Part shown: one piece after another, positions 17,352 through 26,310 of the stretch
Numbering within the stretch: the first letter of the stretch is position 1
Layout: each line of letters starts with the position of its first letter
Translations under genes and position numbers: made by a program
Source of the DNA: Hyphomicrobiales bacterium
GTDB lineage: Bacteria > Pseudomonadota > Alphaproteobacteria > Rhizobiales > JAJFHB01
Reading direction: 5' to 3'
Assembly: GCA_021775755.1 (NCBI GenBank)
Contig: JAJFHE010000015.1
Coordinates: 62,001 to 126,000, forward strand
Length of the DNA: 64,000 nucleotides
Notes under the pieces: model-generated
What the model saw: the letters and a program-made list of their open reading frames with translations, nothing else
Database searches by the model: none
What the model was told of the DNA's origin: nothing

Positions 17352-18416
17352 ATGCATACGCCGCTCACCGGATTGACCGAGCTCGATCAGCGATCGCGTG
17401 AGATCTTCCGGCAAATCGTGGAAAGTTACATCGAGACCGGCGACCCCGTCGGCTCGCGCACGTTGAGCCGTGCGCTGCCGATCAACTTGTCGCCCGCCTC
17501 GGTGCGCAACGTCATGGCGGACCTTGAGGAAAGCGGCCTCATATTCGCGCCGCACACAAGTGCCGGGCGCCTGCCAACGGAACTGGGGCTGCGGCTCTTC
17601 GTCGACGGCCTGCTGCAGGTCGGCAGCCTCTCCGACCCGGACCGCCGCGAAATCGAAGCTCAGGTTTCCCTGCGCAATACGGACCAGACGGTTGAGGAAT
17701 ATCTCTCCGACGCGACCAATCTGCTTTCGGGCCTCAGTCAGTGCGCCGGGGTTGTGCTGACACCGAAGAAGAACCTCCGTCTCAAACATCTGGAGTTTGT
17801 GAGCCTCGACCCAAGCCGCGCGCTTGTCGTGATGGTGGGCGAGGACGACATGGTCGAGAACCGCGTCATGGATCTGCCGTCGGGCTTGCCGGCCTCGGCG
17901 CTGGTTCGCGCGTCGAACTACATCAATTCGCGCATGCAGGGGCGCACTTTCGACGAAATCAGCGCTGAAATCGCACGCGAAATCGAAAACCAGAAGAGCG
18001 CTCTCGACGCGCTGACGGCGGAGGTTGTCGAAACCGGCCTTGCGACATGGGCAGGCGATGGACAGACGGACAGCAAAACGCTGATTGTGCGCGGACGTTC
18101 AAATCTTCTGGAGGATCTCACCGCCATTGAGGATCTTGAACGGATCCGCCGGCTGTTCGACGACCTTGAATCAAAGAAAGACCTGATCCAGCTGCTCGGT
18201 CTGGCGGAGAGCGCGGAGGGCGTAAAGATTTTCATCGGCTCGGAGAACAATCTGTTTTCGCTGTCGGGGTCGTCGCTCATCGTCGCGCCCTATCGCGACA
18301 CGGAAGAAAAGATCGTCGGCGTTATTGGCGTAATCGGTCCGACGCGCCTGAATTACGCGCGTATTATCCCCATGGTCGATTATACCGCGCGCGTGTTGGG
18401 ACGATTGGTCACTTGA
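17352..18416 (+). CDS. hrcA: Heat-inducible transcription repressor HrcA
   Basis: 354 residues from ATG 17352. The N-terminal winged helix ([20 protein letters not shown] then [17 protein letters not shown]) is followed by the conserved [18 protein letters not shown]. The GAF-like middle and the C-terminal [21 protein letters not shown] are also intact. HrcA binds CIRCE operators, mainly upstream of groESL in alphaproteobacteria, and is kept active by GroEL. The chosen start is where family similarity begins; an in-frame upstream ATG (17274) lies inside palindromic element 2. grpE follows 66 bp downstream on the same strand. Confidence 0.95.
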   Translation: MHTPLTGLTELDQRSREIFRQIVESYIETGDPVGSRTLSRALPINLSPASVRNVMADLEESGLIFAPHTSAGRLPTELGLRLFVDGLLQVGSLSDPDRREIEAQVSLRNTDQTVEEYLSDATNLLSGLSQCAGVVLTPKKNLRLKHLEFVSLDPSRALVVMVGEDDMVENRVMDLPSGLPASALVRASNYINSRMQGRTFDEISAEIAREIENQKSALDALTAEVVETGLATWAGDGQTDSKTLIVRGRSNLLEDLTAIEDLERIRRLFDDLESKKDLIQLLGLAESAEGVKIFIGSENNLFSLSGSSLIVAPYRDTEEKIVGVIGVIGPTRLNYARIIPMVDYTARVLGRLVT

Positions 18417-18482
18417 TTTGCGGCCCAAAACACTGATATCGGGGCCAGCACATCAGGCCACAGATTGAGAACAACATCTATT

Positions 18483-19286
18483 ATGAGCGACGAAAAAGCC
18501 AAAGACCCGTGCCCGCCTGAAAACCAGGCCGCCACTGCGGCGGGCGAGAACCCGGCGCCCGTCGATACACCAGCCGATGTGTCCGGGGATACGCCCGGGG
18601 ATGCAGCTGGCGCTCCGGCTGCCGACGAGACGCCCGACCCCTTCGCCGTGCTCGAAGCGCTGCAGAGTGAAAACGAGGAGCTGAAGGACCGGCTTTTGCG
18701 CACCATCGCGGAGACGGAAAATCTGCGCCGCCGGATGGACCGCGAGAAGGAAGAAGCGCGCAAGTTTGCCGCCAGCGCCTTTGCCCGAGACATGCTGAGC
18801 GTCGGCGACAACATGGCGCGCGCGGTGCAGAGCGTCAGCGACGAAGCCCGCGAGGGCGCGGACGAATCCGTCCAGACCCTGATCACCGGCGTTGAAATGA
18901 CCGAACGCGAGCTGCTCTCGGTGTTTGAAAAGCACGGCATTTCGCGCATCGAGCCGACAGGCGAAAAATTCGACCCGAACTTCCATCAGGCAATGTTCGA
19001 GATGGAAAACGTGGATGTGCCTTCCGGTACCGTCTTGGAGGTCGTGCAGGCCGGCTATGTCATCGGCGAGCGCGTCATTCGCCCGGCCATGGTCGCGGTG
19101 TCGAAAGGCGGACCCAAAGGCGCACCCAAAGCCGGGCCGAAGGCGGCACCGGCAGCCGATGCCGCCGAACCTGACGCGGCGAAGGAATCACCCGCCGATG
19201 CGCGTCAGGCGGCGCATTCGCATGAAGAGACCGCCCAGGCGAAAACGCAACCCGATGCAGGCGGCACCGTCGACCGGAGTGCCTGA
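18483..19286 (+). CDS. grpE: Nucleotide exchange factor GrpE with long tails
   Basis: 267 residues, against about 200 for the family. The order is: an acidic Ala/Pro-rich leader (1-55), a long coiled coil (60-115, EALQSENEELKDRLLRTIAE), the dimer four-helix region, and the beta domain with the signature FDPNFHQAMFEMENVDVPSG to VIRPAMVAVSKGG (about 160-208). A low-complexity tail of about 60 residues rich in Lys, Ala, Pro, then Glu and Gln, ends the protein. GrpE releases ADP from DnaK. The gene follows hrcA and ends 6 bp from the converging alkB. The C-terminal tail is the odd part and may simply be variable. Confidence 0.94.
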   Translation: MSDEKAKDPCPPENQAATAAGENPAPVDTPADVSGDTPGDAAGAPAADETPDPFAVLEALQSENEELKDRLLRTIAETENLRRRMDREKEEARKFAASAFARDMLSVGDNMARAVQSVSDEAREGADESVQTLITGVEMTERELLSVFEKHGISRIEPTGEKFDPNFHQAMFEMENVDVPSGTVLEVVQAGYVIGERVIRPAMVAVSKGGPKGAPKAGPKAAPAADAAEPDAAKESPADARQAAHSHEETAQAKTQPDAGGTVDRSA

Positions 19287-19292
19287 CAAACT

Positions 19293-19910
19293 CTACGGCC
19301 TGACCCGCCGCAGGGTCAGATTGATGCGCCCGCCGCCCTCGATCAGGGTGGAGGAGCCTGCCAAAATCCGGTCAACGCCGTGGTAGCGCAGCCTTGACGG
19401 GCCGGCCAGGACGACAACATCTCCCGAATGCAATGTGAGCGAGCGTGTTGGGTCTTTGCGCGTGAGGCCGCCAATGCGGAATTTACAGGATTCCCCGAGC
19501 GATACGGAGACAACCGGCGCTTCGTAAGTTTCCTCGTCTTCATCGCGATGCAGTCCGAGTTTCGGATTGTCTCCGCGGTAAACGTTGATGAGGCAGCATT
19601 CAGGGTCGCCCGGATACTGCGAAAACCTGTGCCAGACGTCCAAAATCTCGGCAGGCATGGCGGGCCAGGGCGCATCCGTCACCGGGTGGCGGGCCTGATA
19701 GCGGTAGCCTTCACGGTCCGATACCCAGCCCAGAGAACCGGCATTGGTCATTTCAATGGAGAACGGCCGCCCCGAGCGCGGCATTTCCGGCCGGTAAAAG
19801 GGTGCCGCGCGAATGACATTTTGCACTGCAGCAAGAAGAATCTCCTGCGCTGTGCGCTCAAGCGCGCCGGGCAACAGCCTTAACCCTTCATTAACCAGAT
19901 TGGCCTGCAT
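19293..19910 (-). CDS. alkB: AlkB, alpha-ketoglutarate-dependent nucleic acid dioxygenase
   Basis: 205 residues. The Fe(II) ligands are visible as HRDED (His121, Asp123) and YHGVDRI (His177), with the 2-oxoglutarate-binding arginine in the same block (Arg181). INVYRGDNPKLGLHRDEDE and VSLGESCKFRIGG are typical of the AlkB group. AlkB oxidatively removes methyl groups from 1-methyladenine and 3-methylcytosine. It stands alone between grpE and dnaK on the opposite strand. A separate AraC-MGMT repair gene is at 33.1 kb, so the two alkylation functions are not in one operon. Confidence 0.93.
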   Translation of the reverse strand: MQANLVNEGLRLLPGALERTAQEILLAAVQNVIRAAPFYRPEMPRSGRPFSIEMTNAGSLGWVSDREGYRYQARHPVTDAPWPAMPAEILDVWHRFSQYPGDPECCLINVYRGDNPKLGLHRDEDEETYEAPVVSVSLGESCKFRIGGLTRKDPTRSLTLHSGDVVVLAGPSRLRYHGVDRILAGSSTLIEGGGRINLTLRRVRP

Positions 19911-19973
19911 TGCCTCAAACCACGCGGTTTCTTGAAAAAAGCGCCATTTTCATGCGTTTTGACGCGGCAAACG

Positions 19974-20002
19974 CTTGATGTGACGGCGTCACAAACTTAT
20001 AT
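19974..20002 (+). promoter_or_regulatory. Candidate heat-shock (RpoH/sigma32) promoter of dnaK with a dyad in the spacer
   Basis: CTTGATG (19974-19980) and CTTATAT (19996-20002) are separated as in sigma32 promoters (CTTGAAA, then CCCCATNT-like). Between them lies the 13-bp dyad GTGACGGCGTCAC (19980-19992), two 6-bp half-sites around one base. The site is about 130 bp before the dnaK start. The sigma32 assignment rests on pattern only; the dyad could bind a regulator. Confidence 0.5.
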
Positions 20003-20130
20003 AAACGGCGACACTTCGCAATGCATCATATTCCGCTGGAGACCGGCCCCTGGCTTGTGCGAAGGAGACAGGGCGCGAAGGGTGCTTTAGACAAGGCCCA
20101 AAGAGCGGTCTGCCGAAGAGGAGGTTTACT

Positions 20131-22074
20131 ATGGCCAAAGTCATTGGCATTGATCTTGGCACGACAAATTCGTGTGTCGCTGTCATGGAGGGCAAAGACC
20201 CCAAGATTATCGAAAATACCGAAGGCGCGCGGACAACGCCGTCGATGGTCGCCTTTACCGAAGACGAGGAAATTCTCGTCGGCCAGCCGGCAAAACGCCA
20301 GGCGGTCACCAATCCCGACAATACGATTTTTGCGATCAAGCGGCTGATCGGCCGCCGCCACGACGATCCCATGGTCAAGAAGGACAAGAAGCTTGTTCCC
20401 TACCAGATCGTCAAGGCAGACAACGGCGATGCGTGGGTCGAAGCGCACGGCGAGAAGTACGCGCCATCGCAGATTTCCGCCTACATTCTGCAGAAGATGA
20501 AGGAGACCGCGGAGCGCTCGCTCGGTGAGACCATCACTGAAGCGGTGATCACGGTTCCGGCCTACTTCAACGATTCCCAGCGTCAGGCCACCAAGGACGC
20601 CGGCAAGATTGCCGGTCTCGAAGTGCTGCGCATCATCAATGAACCGACCGCGGCGGCACTCGCCTACGGCCTCGACAAGAAAGACGGCACGACGATTGCC
20701 GTCTACGACCTTGGCGGCGGCACGTTCGACGTCTCCATTCTTGAGCTCGGCGACGGTGTGTTCGAAGTGAAATCGACCGATGGCGACACGTTCCTCGGCG
20801 GTGAGGACTTCGACATGCGGATCGTCGATTACCTCGCGGAAGAGTTCAACAAGGAAAACGGCATCAATCTGCGCGGCGACAACATGGCCCTGCAACGCCT
20901 CAAGAAAGCAGCTGAAGACGCCAAGATCGAACTGTCGTCCTCGCAGCAGACCGAGATCAACCTGCCGTTCATCACCGCGGATCAGTCCGGTCCGAAGCAC
21001 CTGACCATGAAGCTGACGCGGGCGAAGCTTGAATCGCTCGTCGACGATCTCGTGCAGAAGACCATTGCGCCGTGCAAATCGGCCCTCAAGGAAGCCGGCC
21101 TCAAGGCGGGTGAAATTGACGAGGTCGTGCTCGTCGGCGGCATGACGCGCATGCCCAGGGTCATCGAAACGGTGAAGAACTTCTTCGGCAAGGAGCCTCA
21201 CAAGGGCGTCAATCCGGATGAGGTCGTGGCCGCCGGTGCTGCCATTCTCGCCGGTGTGCTCAAAGGCGATGTCAAGGACGTGCTGCTGCTCGATGTCACA
21301 CCACTGTCGCTCGGCATCGAAACGCTGGGCGGGGTGTTTACCCGTCTGATCGACCGCAACACGACGATCCCGACGAAGAAGAGCCAGGTGTTCTCGACGG
21401 CAGAAGACAGCCAGACCGCGGTCACCATCCGGGTGCACCAGGGCGAGCGCGAAATGGCATCCGACAACAAGCTGCTCGGGCAGTTCGACCTCGTCGGACT
21501 TCCGGCCGCGCCGCGCGGCACGCCGCAGATCGAAGTGACCTTCGATATCGACGCCAACGGCATCGTCAACGTTGCGGCGCAGGACAAGGCGACGGGCAAG
21601 GAACAGACCATCCGTATCCAGGCATCTGGCGGTCTCAACGACGACGAGATCGAAAAGATGGTTCAGGACGCCGAAGCGCATGCGGAAGAAGACAAGCAGC
21701 GCAAGGAACTCGTCGAGGCCAAGAACCAGGCCGAGGCGCTGATCCACTCGACGGAAAAAACGCTTGAGGACGCCGGCGACAAAGTGTCGGAGGCCGACAA
21801 GAGCACCATCGAGACGGCTGTCGCGGAACTGCGCGAAGCGATTGACGGCGAAGACCTCGATGTCACCGTCGTGCAGGAAAAAACCGAAGCTCTGGTCCAG
21901 GCTTCCATGAAGCTCGGCGAGTTGCTCTACCAAACGCAGCAGGCCGAGGCCGAGGCGGGCGAGAGCGACGAAGATGACAAAGACGATGGCGACGATGCAG
22001 GAGCAGAAGACGTTGTCGATGCCGACTTCGAGGAAGTCGACGACGACGCAGACGACGACAAAAAGTCGGCCTGA
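20131..22074 (+). CDS. dnaK: Chaperone DnaK (Hsp70)
   Basis: 647 residues. The start is set by the ribosome site gaggagg 7 bp before ATG 20131. The ATPase domain begins [36 protein letters not shown] and [12 protein letters not shown] follow. The substrate domain starts after [19 protein letters not shown]. The tail is strongly acidic ([30 protein letters not shown] in pieces), as usual. It folds and holds client proteins with DnaJ and GrpE. It follows the heat-shock promoter candidate and is separated from dnaJ by two hairpins, the second of terminator type. Confidence 0.98.
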   Translation: MAKVIGIDLGTTNSCVAVMEGKDPKIIENTEGARTTPSMVAFTEDEEILVGQPAKRQAVTNPDNTIFAIKRLIGRRHDDPMVKKDKKLVPYQIVKADNGDAWVEAHGEKYAPSQISAYILQKMKETAERSLGETITEAVITVPAYFNDSQRQATKDAGKIAGLEVLRIINEPTAAALAYGLDKKDGTTIAVYDLGGGTFDVSILELGDGVFEVKSTDGDTFLGGEDFDMRIVDYLAEEFNKENGINLRGDNMALQRLKKAAEDAKIELSSSQQTEINLPFITADQSGPKHLTMKLTRAKLESLVDDLVQKTIAPCKSALKEAGLKAGEIDEVVLVGGMTRMPRVIETVKNFFGKEPHKGVNPDEVVAAGAAILAGVLKGDVKDVLLLDVTPLSLGIETLGGVFTRLIDRNTTIPTKKSQVFSTAEDSQTAVTIRVHQGEREMASDNKLLGQFDLVGLPAAPRGTPQIEVTFDIDANGIVNVAAQDKATGKEQTIRIQASGGLNDDEIEKMVQDAEAHAEEDKQRKELVEAKNQAEALIHSTEKTLEDAGDKVSEADKSTIETAVAELREAIDGEDLDVTVVQEKTEALVQASMKLGELLYQTQQAEAEAGESDEDDKDDGDDAGAEDVVDADFEEVDDDADDDKKSA

Positions 22075-22097
22075 TCGCATCGGCGGAAAAATCAATG

Positions 22098-22142
22098 GCC
22101 CTCATCGGGAAAAGGCGCAGTGCCAATTTTCACGATGAGGGC
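22098..22142 (+). terminator. Long hairpin after dnaK
   Basis: A perfect 10-bp stem (gccctcatcg at 22098-22107, cgatgagggc at 22133-22142) encloses a 25-nt loop with the small inner stem ggc/gcc. Only three T follow, so this is a poor intrinsic terminator. It could stabilise the dnaK message or act with the next hairpin. Confidence 0.5.
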
Positions 22143-22174
22143 TTTCCGCATTCGGTTATAGTTACACTTTCGCG

Positions 22175-22217
22175 CGCCGGGAGCAGTTTGAGGCAACACT
22201 CCCGGCGACGCTTTTTT
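22175..22217 (+). terminator. Rho-independent terminator between dnaK and dnaJ
   Basis: The 9-bp GC stem cgccgggag/ctcccggcg (22175-22183, 22199-22207) with a 15-nt loop is followed by acgc and six T. It ends only 19 bp before the dnaJ ATG. It should lower read-through from dnaK into dnaJ and so set a high DnaK to DnaJ ratio; I see no separate dnaJ promoter. Confidence 0.7.
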
Positions 22218-22236
22218 GGTGGGCTGGAGTAAATTC

Positions 22237-23373
22237 ATGTCGAAGCGCGATTTCTACGAAGTGCTCGGCGTTTCGAAAGACGCAGACGACAAGGCGCTGA
22301 AGAGCGCCTACCGCCAGCTCGCCAAGCAGTTCCACCCGGATGCCAATCCGGGCGACGGGCAGGCGGAAGCGAAATTCAAGGAAATCAACGAAGCCTACGA
22401 GATGCTCAAGGACCCGCAGAAGCGGGCGGCCTACGATCAGTTCGGCCATGCTGCGTTCGAAGGCGGCGGATTTGGCGGCGGACAGGGCTTCGGCGCTGAT
22501 TTTTCCAGCTCCATGTCGGACATTTTCGAAGACCTGTTCGGCGAGTTCATGGGCGGGCGGCGCGGCGGCGGCGGACACGGCGGCGAACGCGGTTCGGACC
22601 TGCGCTACAATCTTGAGATCGATCTCGGCGATGCGTTTGAAGGCACCAGCACGCAGATCCACATACCAACCAGCGTCACCTGCGAACCCTGCTCGGGCTC
22701 CGGCGCCAAGCCCGGCAGCTCGCCGGCGACCTGCTCGACCTGCGGCGGGCACGGCAAGGTGCGTGCGCAACAGGCATTCTTCACGATCGAACGCACCTGC
22801 CCGGCCTGCCACGGCCGCGGCCAGGTCATTTCCGATCCGTGCGACGAATGCTCGGGCGCCGGCCGCGTCACCAAGGAACGGACACTTTCGGTCAATATTC
22901 CAGCCGGCGTCGAAGACGGCACGCGCATCAGGCTCGCCGGCGAAGGCGAGGCCGGCATGCGCGGCGGCGTGGCGGGAGATCTCTATATTTTTCTGGCGCT
23001 CAGGCCGCACGATCTCTTCCAGCGCGACGGCGCCGACCTGTTCTGCCGCGTGCCCGTGGCGATGACGACGGCGGCGCTTGGCGGTCAGATCGAAGTGCCG
23101 ACGGTGGACGGCAACCGGGCACGCGTGCAGATCCCCGAGGGCGCGCAAACCGAACGGCAGTTCCGTCTGCGCGGCAAAGGCATGCCGGTGCTGCGTTCCA
23201 AACAATATGGCGATCTTTACATCCAGGTCACGGTGGAAACGCCGGTCAACCTGTCGCGCAAGCAAAAGCAGATTCTGGCTGACTTCGAGGAAGCCTCCGG
23301 AGAGGACAACAATCCGGAATCGGCGGGCTTCTTTGCAAAGGTCAAGGAATTCTGGGACGGCCTCAGCGACTGA
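22237..23373 (+). CDS. dnaJ: Chaperone DnaJ (Hsp40)
   Basis: 378 residues from ATG 22237, with ggag 8 bp upstream. The J domain has the HPD motif ([10 protein letters not shown], about 31-40). A Gly/Phe-rich stretch ([14 protein letters not shown]) follows. Four zinc-binding CxxCxGxG-type repeats come next: [24 protein letters not shown] and CDECSGAG. The C-terminal substrate domain completes a type I DnaJ. It stimulates DnaK ATPase activity. It is the last gene of the heat-shock group; the next gene starts 21 bp on. Confidence 0.97.
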   Translation: MSKRDFYEVLGVSKDADDKALKSAYRQLAKQFHPDANPGDGQAEAKFKEINEAYEMLKDPQKRAAYDQFGHAAFEGGGFGGGQGFGADFSSSMSDIFEDLFGEFMGGRRGGGGHGGERGSDLRYNLEIDLGDAFEGTSTQIHIPTSVTCEPCSGSGAKPGSSPATCSTCGGHGKVRAQQAFFTIERTCPACHGRGQVISDPCDECSGAGRVTKERTLSVNIPAGVEDGTRIRLAGEGEAGMRGGVAGDLYIFLALRPHDLFQRDGADLFCRVPVAMTTAALGGQIEVPTVDGNRARVQIPEGAQTERQFRLRGKGMPVLRSKQYGDLYIQVTVETPVNLSRKQKQILADFEEASGEDNNPESAGFFAKVKEFWDGLSD

Positions 23374-23394
23374 GGCAACATTCGAGGGGGAACG

Positions 23395-23988
23395 GTGCGA
23401 ACCATGAGCGACACACCGAAGATACTGGTTTTCGCCGGCAGCGCGCGCGATGCCTCCTTCAACAAGAAACTTGCGAAACTTTGCGCGGGCCTGCTCGAAG
23501 AAGAGGGCGCGGCTGTTACGTTCGTCGACCTCAAGGACTATCCGATCCCACTTTACGACGGCGATCTTGAGGCAGGCGAGGGCCTGCCCGAACACGCGCG
23601 TACCTTGAAGCGCGCGTTCGCAGAACATGATGGGTTCATGATCGCCGCACCGGAATATAACGGCTCGCTCACGCCGTTGATCAAGAACACAATCGACTGG
23701 CTGACGCGGCCGGGCCCTGACGACGACGACCTGCGGCCTGTCTATCGCGGCAAGACGGCGGCGCTTTGTTCAACGTCGCCCGGCGCGCTCGGCGGCCTGC
23801 GCGGCCTCATTCCGCTCAGGCTGCTGCTCAGCGGTATCGGCGTGCATGTGGTGCCGGACCAGCTCGCCATTGGCGGTGCAATGCAGGCCTTCACCGACGA
23901 TGGCGCGCTTGCCGATGATGCCATGGCGGGACGCTTGCGCGATCTGGCCCGCTCGCTGATCGCAACGACACGCGCCCTCAACATTTGA
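23395..23988 (+). CDS. NADPH-dependent FMN reductase family protein
   Basis: 197 residues from GTG 23395, chosen because GAGGGGG lies 4 bp before it; ATG 23404 is the alternative. The flavodoxin-like fold shows the FMN phosphate loop FAGSARDASFNKKLAKL near the start and the family signature APEYNGSLTPLIKNTIDWL around 85-103. Relatives are quinone, azo-dye or chromate reductases of the NQO/ArsH type. It is followed by a small DUF1330 gene (13-bp gap) and may be cotranscribed. The physiological electron acceptor is unknown. Confidence 0.85.
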   Translation: MRTMSDTPKILVFAGSARDASFNKKLAKLCAGLLEEEGAAVTFVDLKDYPIPLYDGDLEAGEGLPEHARTLKRAFAEHDGFMIAAPEYNGSLTPLIKNTIDWLTRPGPDDDDLRPVYRGKTAALCSTSPGALGGLRGLIPLRLLLSGIGVHVVPDQLAIGGAMQAFTDDGALADDAMAGRLRDLARSLIATTRALNI

Positions 23989-24001
23989 ACGGAGAAGCCC
24001 G

Positions 24002-24286
24002 ATGAAAGGTTATTGGATTGCCCGCGTCACCGTAACCGACCCCGACACCTACAAGCTCTATGCGGAAGCCGCACCGAAAGCGTTCAAGAAGTACAACGCC
24101 CAGGTACTGGCGCGTGGCGGCCAATGCGAACAGCTTGAAGGCGAGGGCCGGCCCCGCAATGTGGTCATCGAGTTTCCGACCTACGAGGATGCTCTGGCCT
24201 GCTACAACTCCGCTGAGTATCAGGCCGCACGCCAGCACCGGGTTGAGGCAGGAGTTGCCGAGATTGTCGTGGTTGAAGGCGTGTAA
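24002..24286 (+). CDS. DUF1330 domain protein
   Basis: 94 residues with the ribosome site ggagaa before ATG 24002. The sequence MKGYWIARVTVTDPDTYKLY and the C-terminal block EFPTYEDALACYNSAEYQAA are typical of DUF1330, a small ferredoxin-like dimeric alpha-beta-barrel family whose function is unknown. It follows the FMN reductase by 13 bp, which suggests a joint but undefined role. Confidence 0.88.
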   Translation: MKGYWIARVTVTDPDTYKLYAEAAPKAFKKYNAQVLARGGQCEQLEGEGRPRNVVIEFPTYEDALACYNSAEYQAARQHRVEAGVAEIVVVEGV

Positions 24287-24337
24287 GCCACGCGATTGAG
24301 CGTCCTCAACGTCTGTGTGCGGTTCGTAAGCTCGCGG

Positions 24338-25372
24338 TCATCGCGTTGGATCATCTGAGATGCGTACCAATTGCTTGCCGAAGTTTTTGCCTGCGAGCAG
24401 GCCGATGAAGGTTGTTGGAACGTTCTCGATGCCATCGACGATGTCTTCCTTGAAACGGACCTTTCCCTCTCTCACCCACCGGGCCATGTCGCGTGCAAAA
24501 TCGCCATACATGTCCTCAAAATCGGTGACAATGAAACCCTGTGTGCGGAAGCGCTTGATCAGGGAATCGGTCAGGAAACCCGGCAGCCGGTCGGGACCGG
24601 GCGGCGTGTCGGCGACGTTGTAACGGGTAATGACACCGCACACGGGAATGCGTGCAAAGAAGTTGAGCAGCGGATAGACCGCATCGAACACCTTACCGCC
24701 GACATTCTCAAAGTAGACATCGATGCCGTCCGGGCAGGCTGCCGCCAGGGCCGCGGCGAGGTCATCGCGGCGGTGAGAGATGCAGTCATCAAAGCCGAGT
24801 TCGTTCCTGACGAAATCGCACTTTTCCGTGGTCCCCGCAATTCCGATCGTGCGGCAGCCCTTGAGTCGAGCGATTTGACCGACGGTTCCCCCCACCGGGC
24901 CGGATGCAGCGGCAACGACCACCGATTCGCCCGCCTTCGGCTCCCCGATGCGCAGCAATCCGCTATAGGCAGTCAGTCCCGGCATGCCGAGCACACCGAG
25001 CGACGCCGTTATCGGCGCCTGCGAAGGATCGAGTTTTCTAAGGTCCGTGCCGGGCGTCACGGCATAGTCCTGCCAGCCTCCATAGCCCAGCACAAAGTCG
25101 CCGGGGGAGAAATCCGGTGACCTCGACGCGACGACGATGCCGACGGAACTACCACCCATGACGCCATCGATCGGCACGGGTTCAGCATAGGACTCGCCCG
25201 CGTTCATCCGGCCGCGATGGTATGGGTCGAGAGACAGGTATATGGCGCGGTAAAGCACTTCGCCCTCTCCTGGCTCAGGTACGGAGACTTCTACAAGACG
25301 GAAGTTTTGCGCGGTCGGCACACCCTCCGGGCGAGATGCAAGCAGAATCTGGCGGTTGAGGTCTTGGGTCAT
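24338..25372 (-). CDS. NADP-dependent oxidoreductase, MDR superfamily (CurA/leukotriene B4 reductase-like)
   Basis: 344 residues from ATG 25372, where family similarity starts (MTQDLNRQILLASRPEGVPT). The nucleotide site is VVAAASGPVGGTVGQIARLKG, followed by DVYFENVGGKVFDAV. SLDPYHRGRMN near residue 50 identifies the zinc-free medium-chain dehydrogenase/reductase branch that reduces alkenal and alkenone double bonds (CurA, PTGR). Its physiological role is probably detoxification of reactive enones. It is convergent with the DUF1330 gene, and the rhodanese gene lies 41 bp upstream on the same strand. Confidence 0.9.
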   Translation of the reverse strand: MTQDLNRQILLASRPEGVPTAQNFRLVEVSVPEPGEGEVLYRAIYLSLDPYHRGRMNAGESYAEPVPIDGVMGGSSVGIVVASRSPDFSPGDFVLGYGGWQDYAVTPGTDLRKLDPSQAPITASLGVLGMPGLTAYSGLLRIGEPKAGESVVVAAASGPVGGTVGQIARLKGCRTIGIAGTTEKCDFVRNELGFDDCISHRRDDLAAALAAACPDGIDVYFENVGGKVFDAVYPLLNFFARIPVCGVITRYNVADTPPGPDRLPGFLTDSLIKRFRTQGFIVTDFEDMYGDFARDMARWVREGKVRFKEDIVDGIENVPTTFIGLLAGKNFGKQLVRISDDPTR

Positions 25373-25413
25373 GTGAAATGCTCCACTCCTGCCGTGTGTC
25401 GTGGCGTGGCCGT

Positions 25414-26310
25414 TCAGCCGGTTTCGATGGGCAGGCTTTCGTCTGTCGCCCACTCGCTCATGGAATTGTCATAGACCGAAATGTCGCGATAGCCGAGCTG
25501 ATACAGAACGAATGCGTCCACTGTGGCGGCAATCCCACCGCCACAGTAGGCGATGACCGCCTTGTCTGGACCGGCGCCGACGGCGGTGAACTTCTGCCGT
25601 GTTGTGTCGGCCGGGTGTATTTTCAACGTCTCAGGATCAAGCAGCGCCGCCGCCGGTACGTTAACGCTGCCCGGCAGCCGTCCCGGCCGCCCATAACGCG
25701 CATTCTCGCCGTTGTGCAGGCTGGGTGAAAGGGCATTGACGGTACAGATGCTAGATCCTCCGATAGCTGCCAGCACATCGCGCTTGCCGACGAACAGGCC
25801 GGGCCTCGGGCTGATCGACAACTTGCCGGAAGGGTAGCTGCATCGCAGCGTCGAAACGGGCCGGCCCTCTGCAATCCATGCGTCATAGCAACCGTCCAGC
25901 ACCGCCGCATTGTCGAAACCGAGCCACCGAAGCATCCACCAGAACCGGGTCGCGCATTGCATATTCTTGCGCGCGTAGAGCACGAAACGGTTGCTATCGG
26001 ACACGCCGTGACGCTCAAAGGCGTCGGCCACATCGCGCGGTGATGGCAGCGTGAAGTGGTAGGGGCTTTGGCGGTGAGAAAAATTCCCCTGCAGATCGAG
26101 ATGACCAGAGCCTGGAATATGGCCCACGTCATGATCGGCGGCGCCGCAGACGACATGATAGGGCTGGCCAGTGCCGGTTTCGTAGACGAGATTGAATGTG
26201 CAATCGAAGATACGCAAGTTTGGGTCTGAGAGATGCGTCTCAAGCCAGTCCGTCGAAACCAGTGCGTTTGGATCGTCAAATTTCGGATTGCCCATTCGAT
26301 ACATCCTCAT
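25414..26310 (-). CDS. Rhodanese-type sulfurtransferase (3-mercaptopyruvate/thiosulfate)
   Basis: 298 residues from ATG 26310; ATG 26295 is also possible. Two rhodanese domains are visible: an inactive N-terminal one with HDVGHIPGSGHLDLQGNFS, and a catalytic one with YGRPGRLPGSVNVPA and the active-site loop CGGGIAATVDAF. The single catalytic Cys is present, but the loop CGGGIAA differs from the usual CGSGVTA of mercaptopyruvate and CRKGVTA of thiosulfate enzymes, so substrate choice is open. The N-terminus lies against the methyltransferase remnant on the other strand. Confidence 0.85.
   Translation of the reverse strand: MRMYRMGNPKFDDPNALVSTDWLETHLSDPNLRIFDCTFNLVYETGTGQPYHVVCGAADHDVGHIPGSGHLDLQGNFSHRQSPYHFTLPSPRDVADAFERHGVSDSNRFVLYARKNMQCATRFWWMLRWLGFDNAAVLDGCYDAWIAEGRPVSTLRCSYPSGKLSISPRPGLFVGKRDVLAAIGGSSICTVNALSPSLHNGENARYGRPGRLPGSVNVPAAALLDPETLKIHPADTTRQKFTAVGAGPDKAVIAYCGGGIAATVDAFVLYQLGYRDISVYDNSMSEWATDESLPIETG

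Noticed and set aside
20026..22095. A 689-codon open frame antisense to dnaK
   Set aside because: It mirrors the codon structure of dnaK; such long antisense frames are common in GC-rich genes and the translation has no family features.
22162..23628. A 488-codon open frame antisense to dnaJ
   Set aside because: Shadow of dnaJ and the FMN reductase gene; no recognisable domain or ribosome site.
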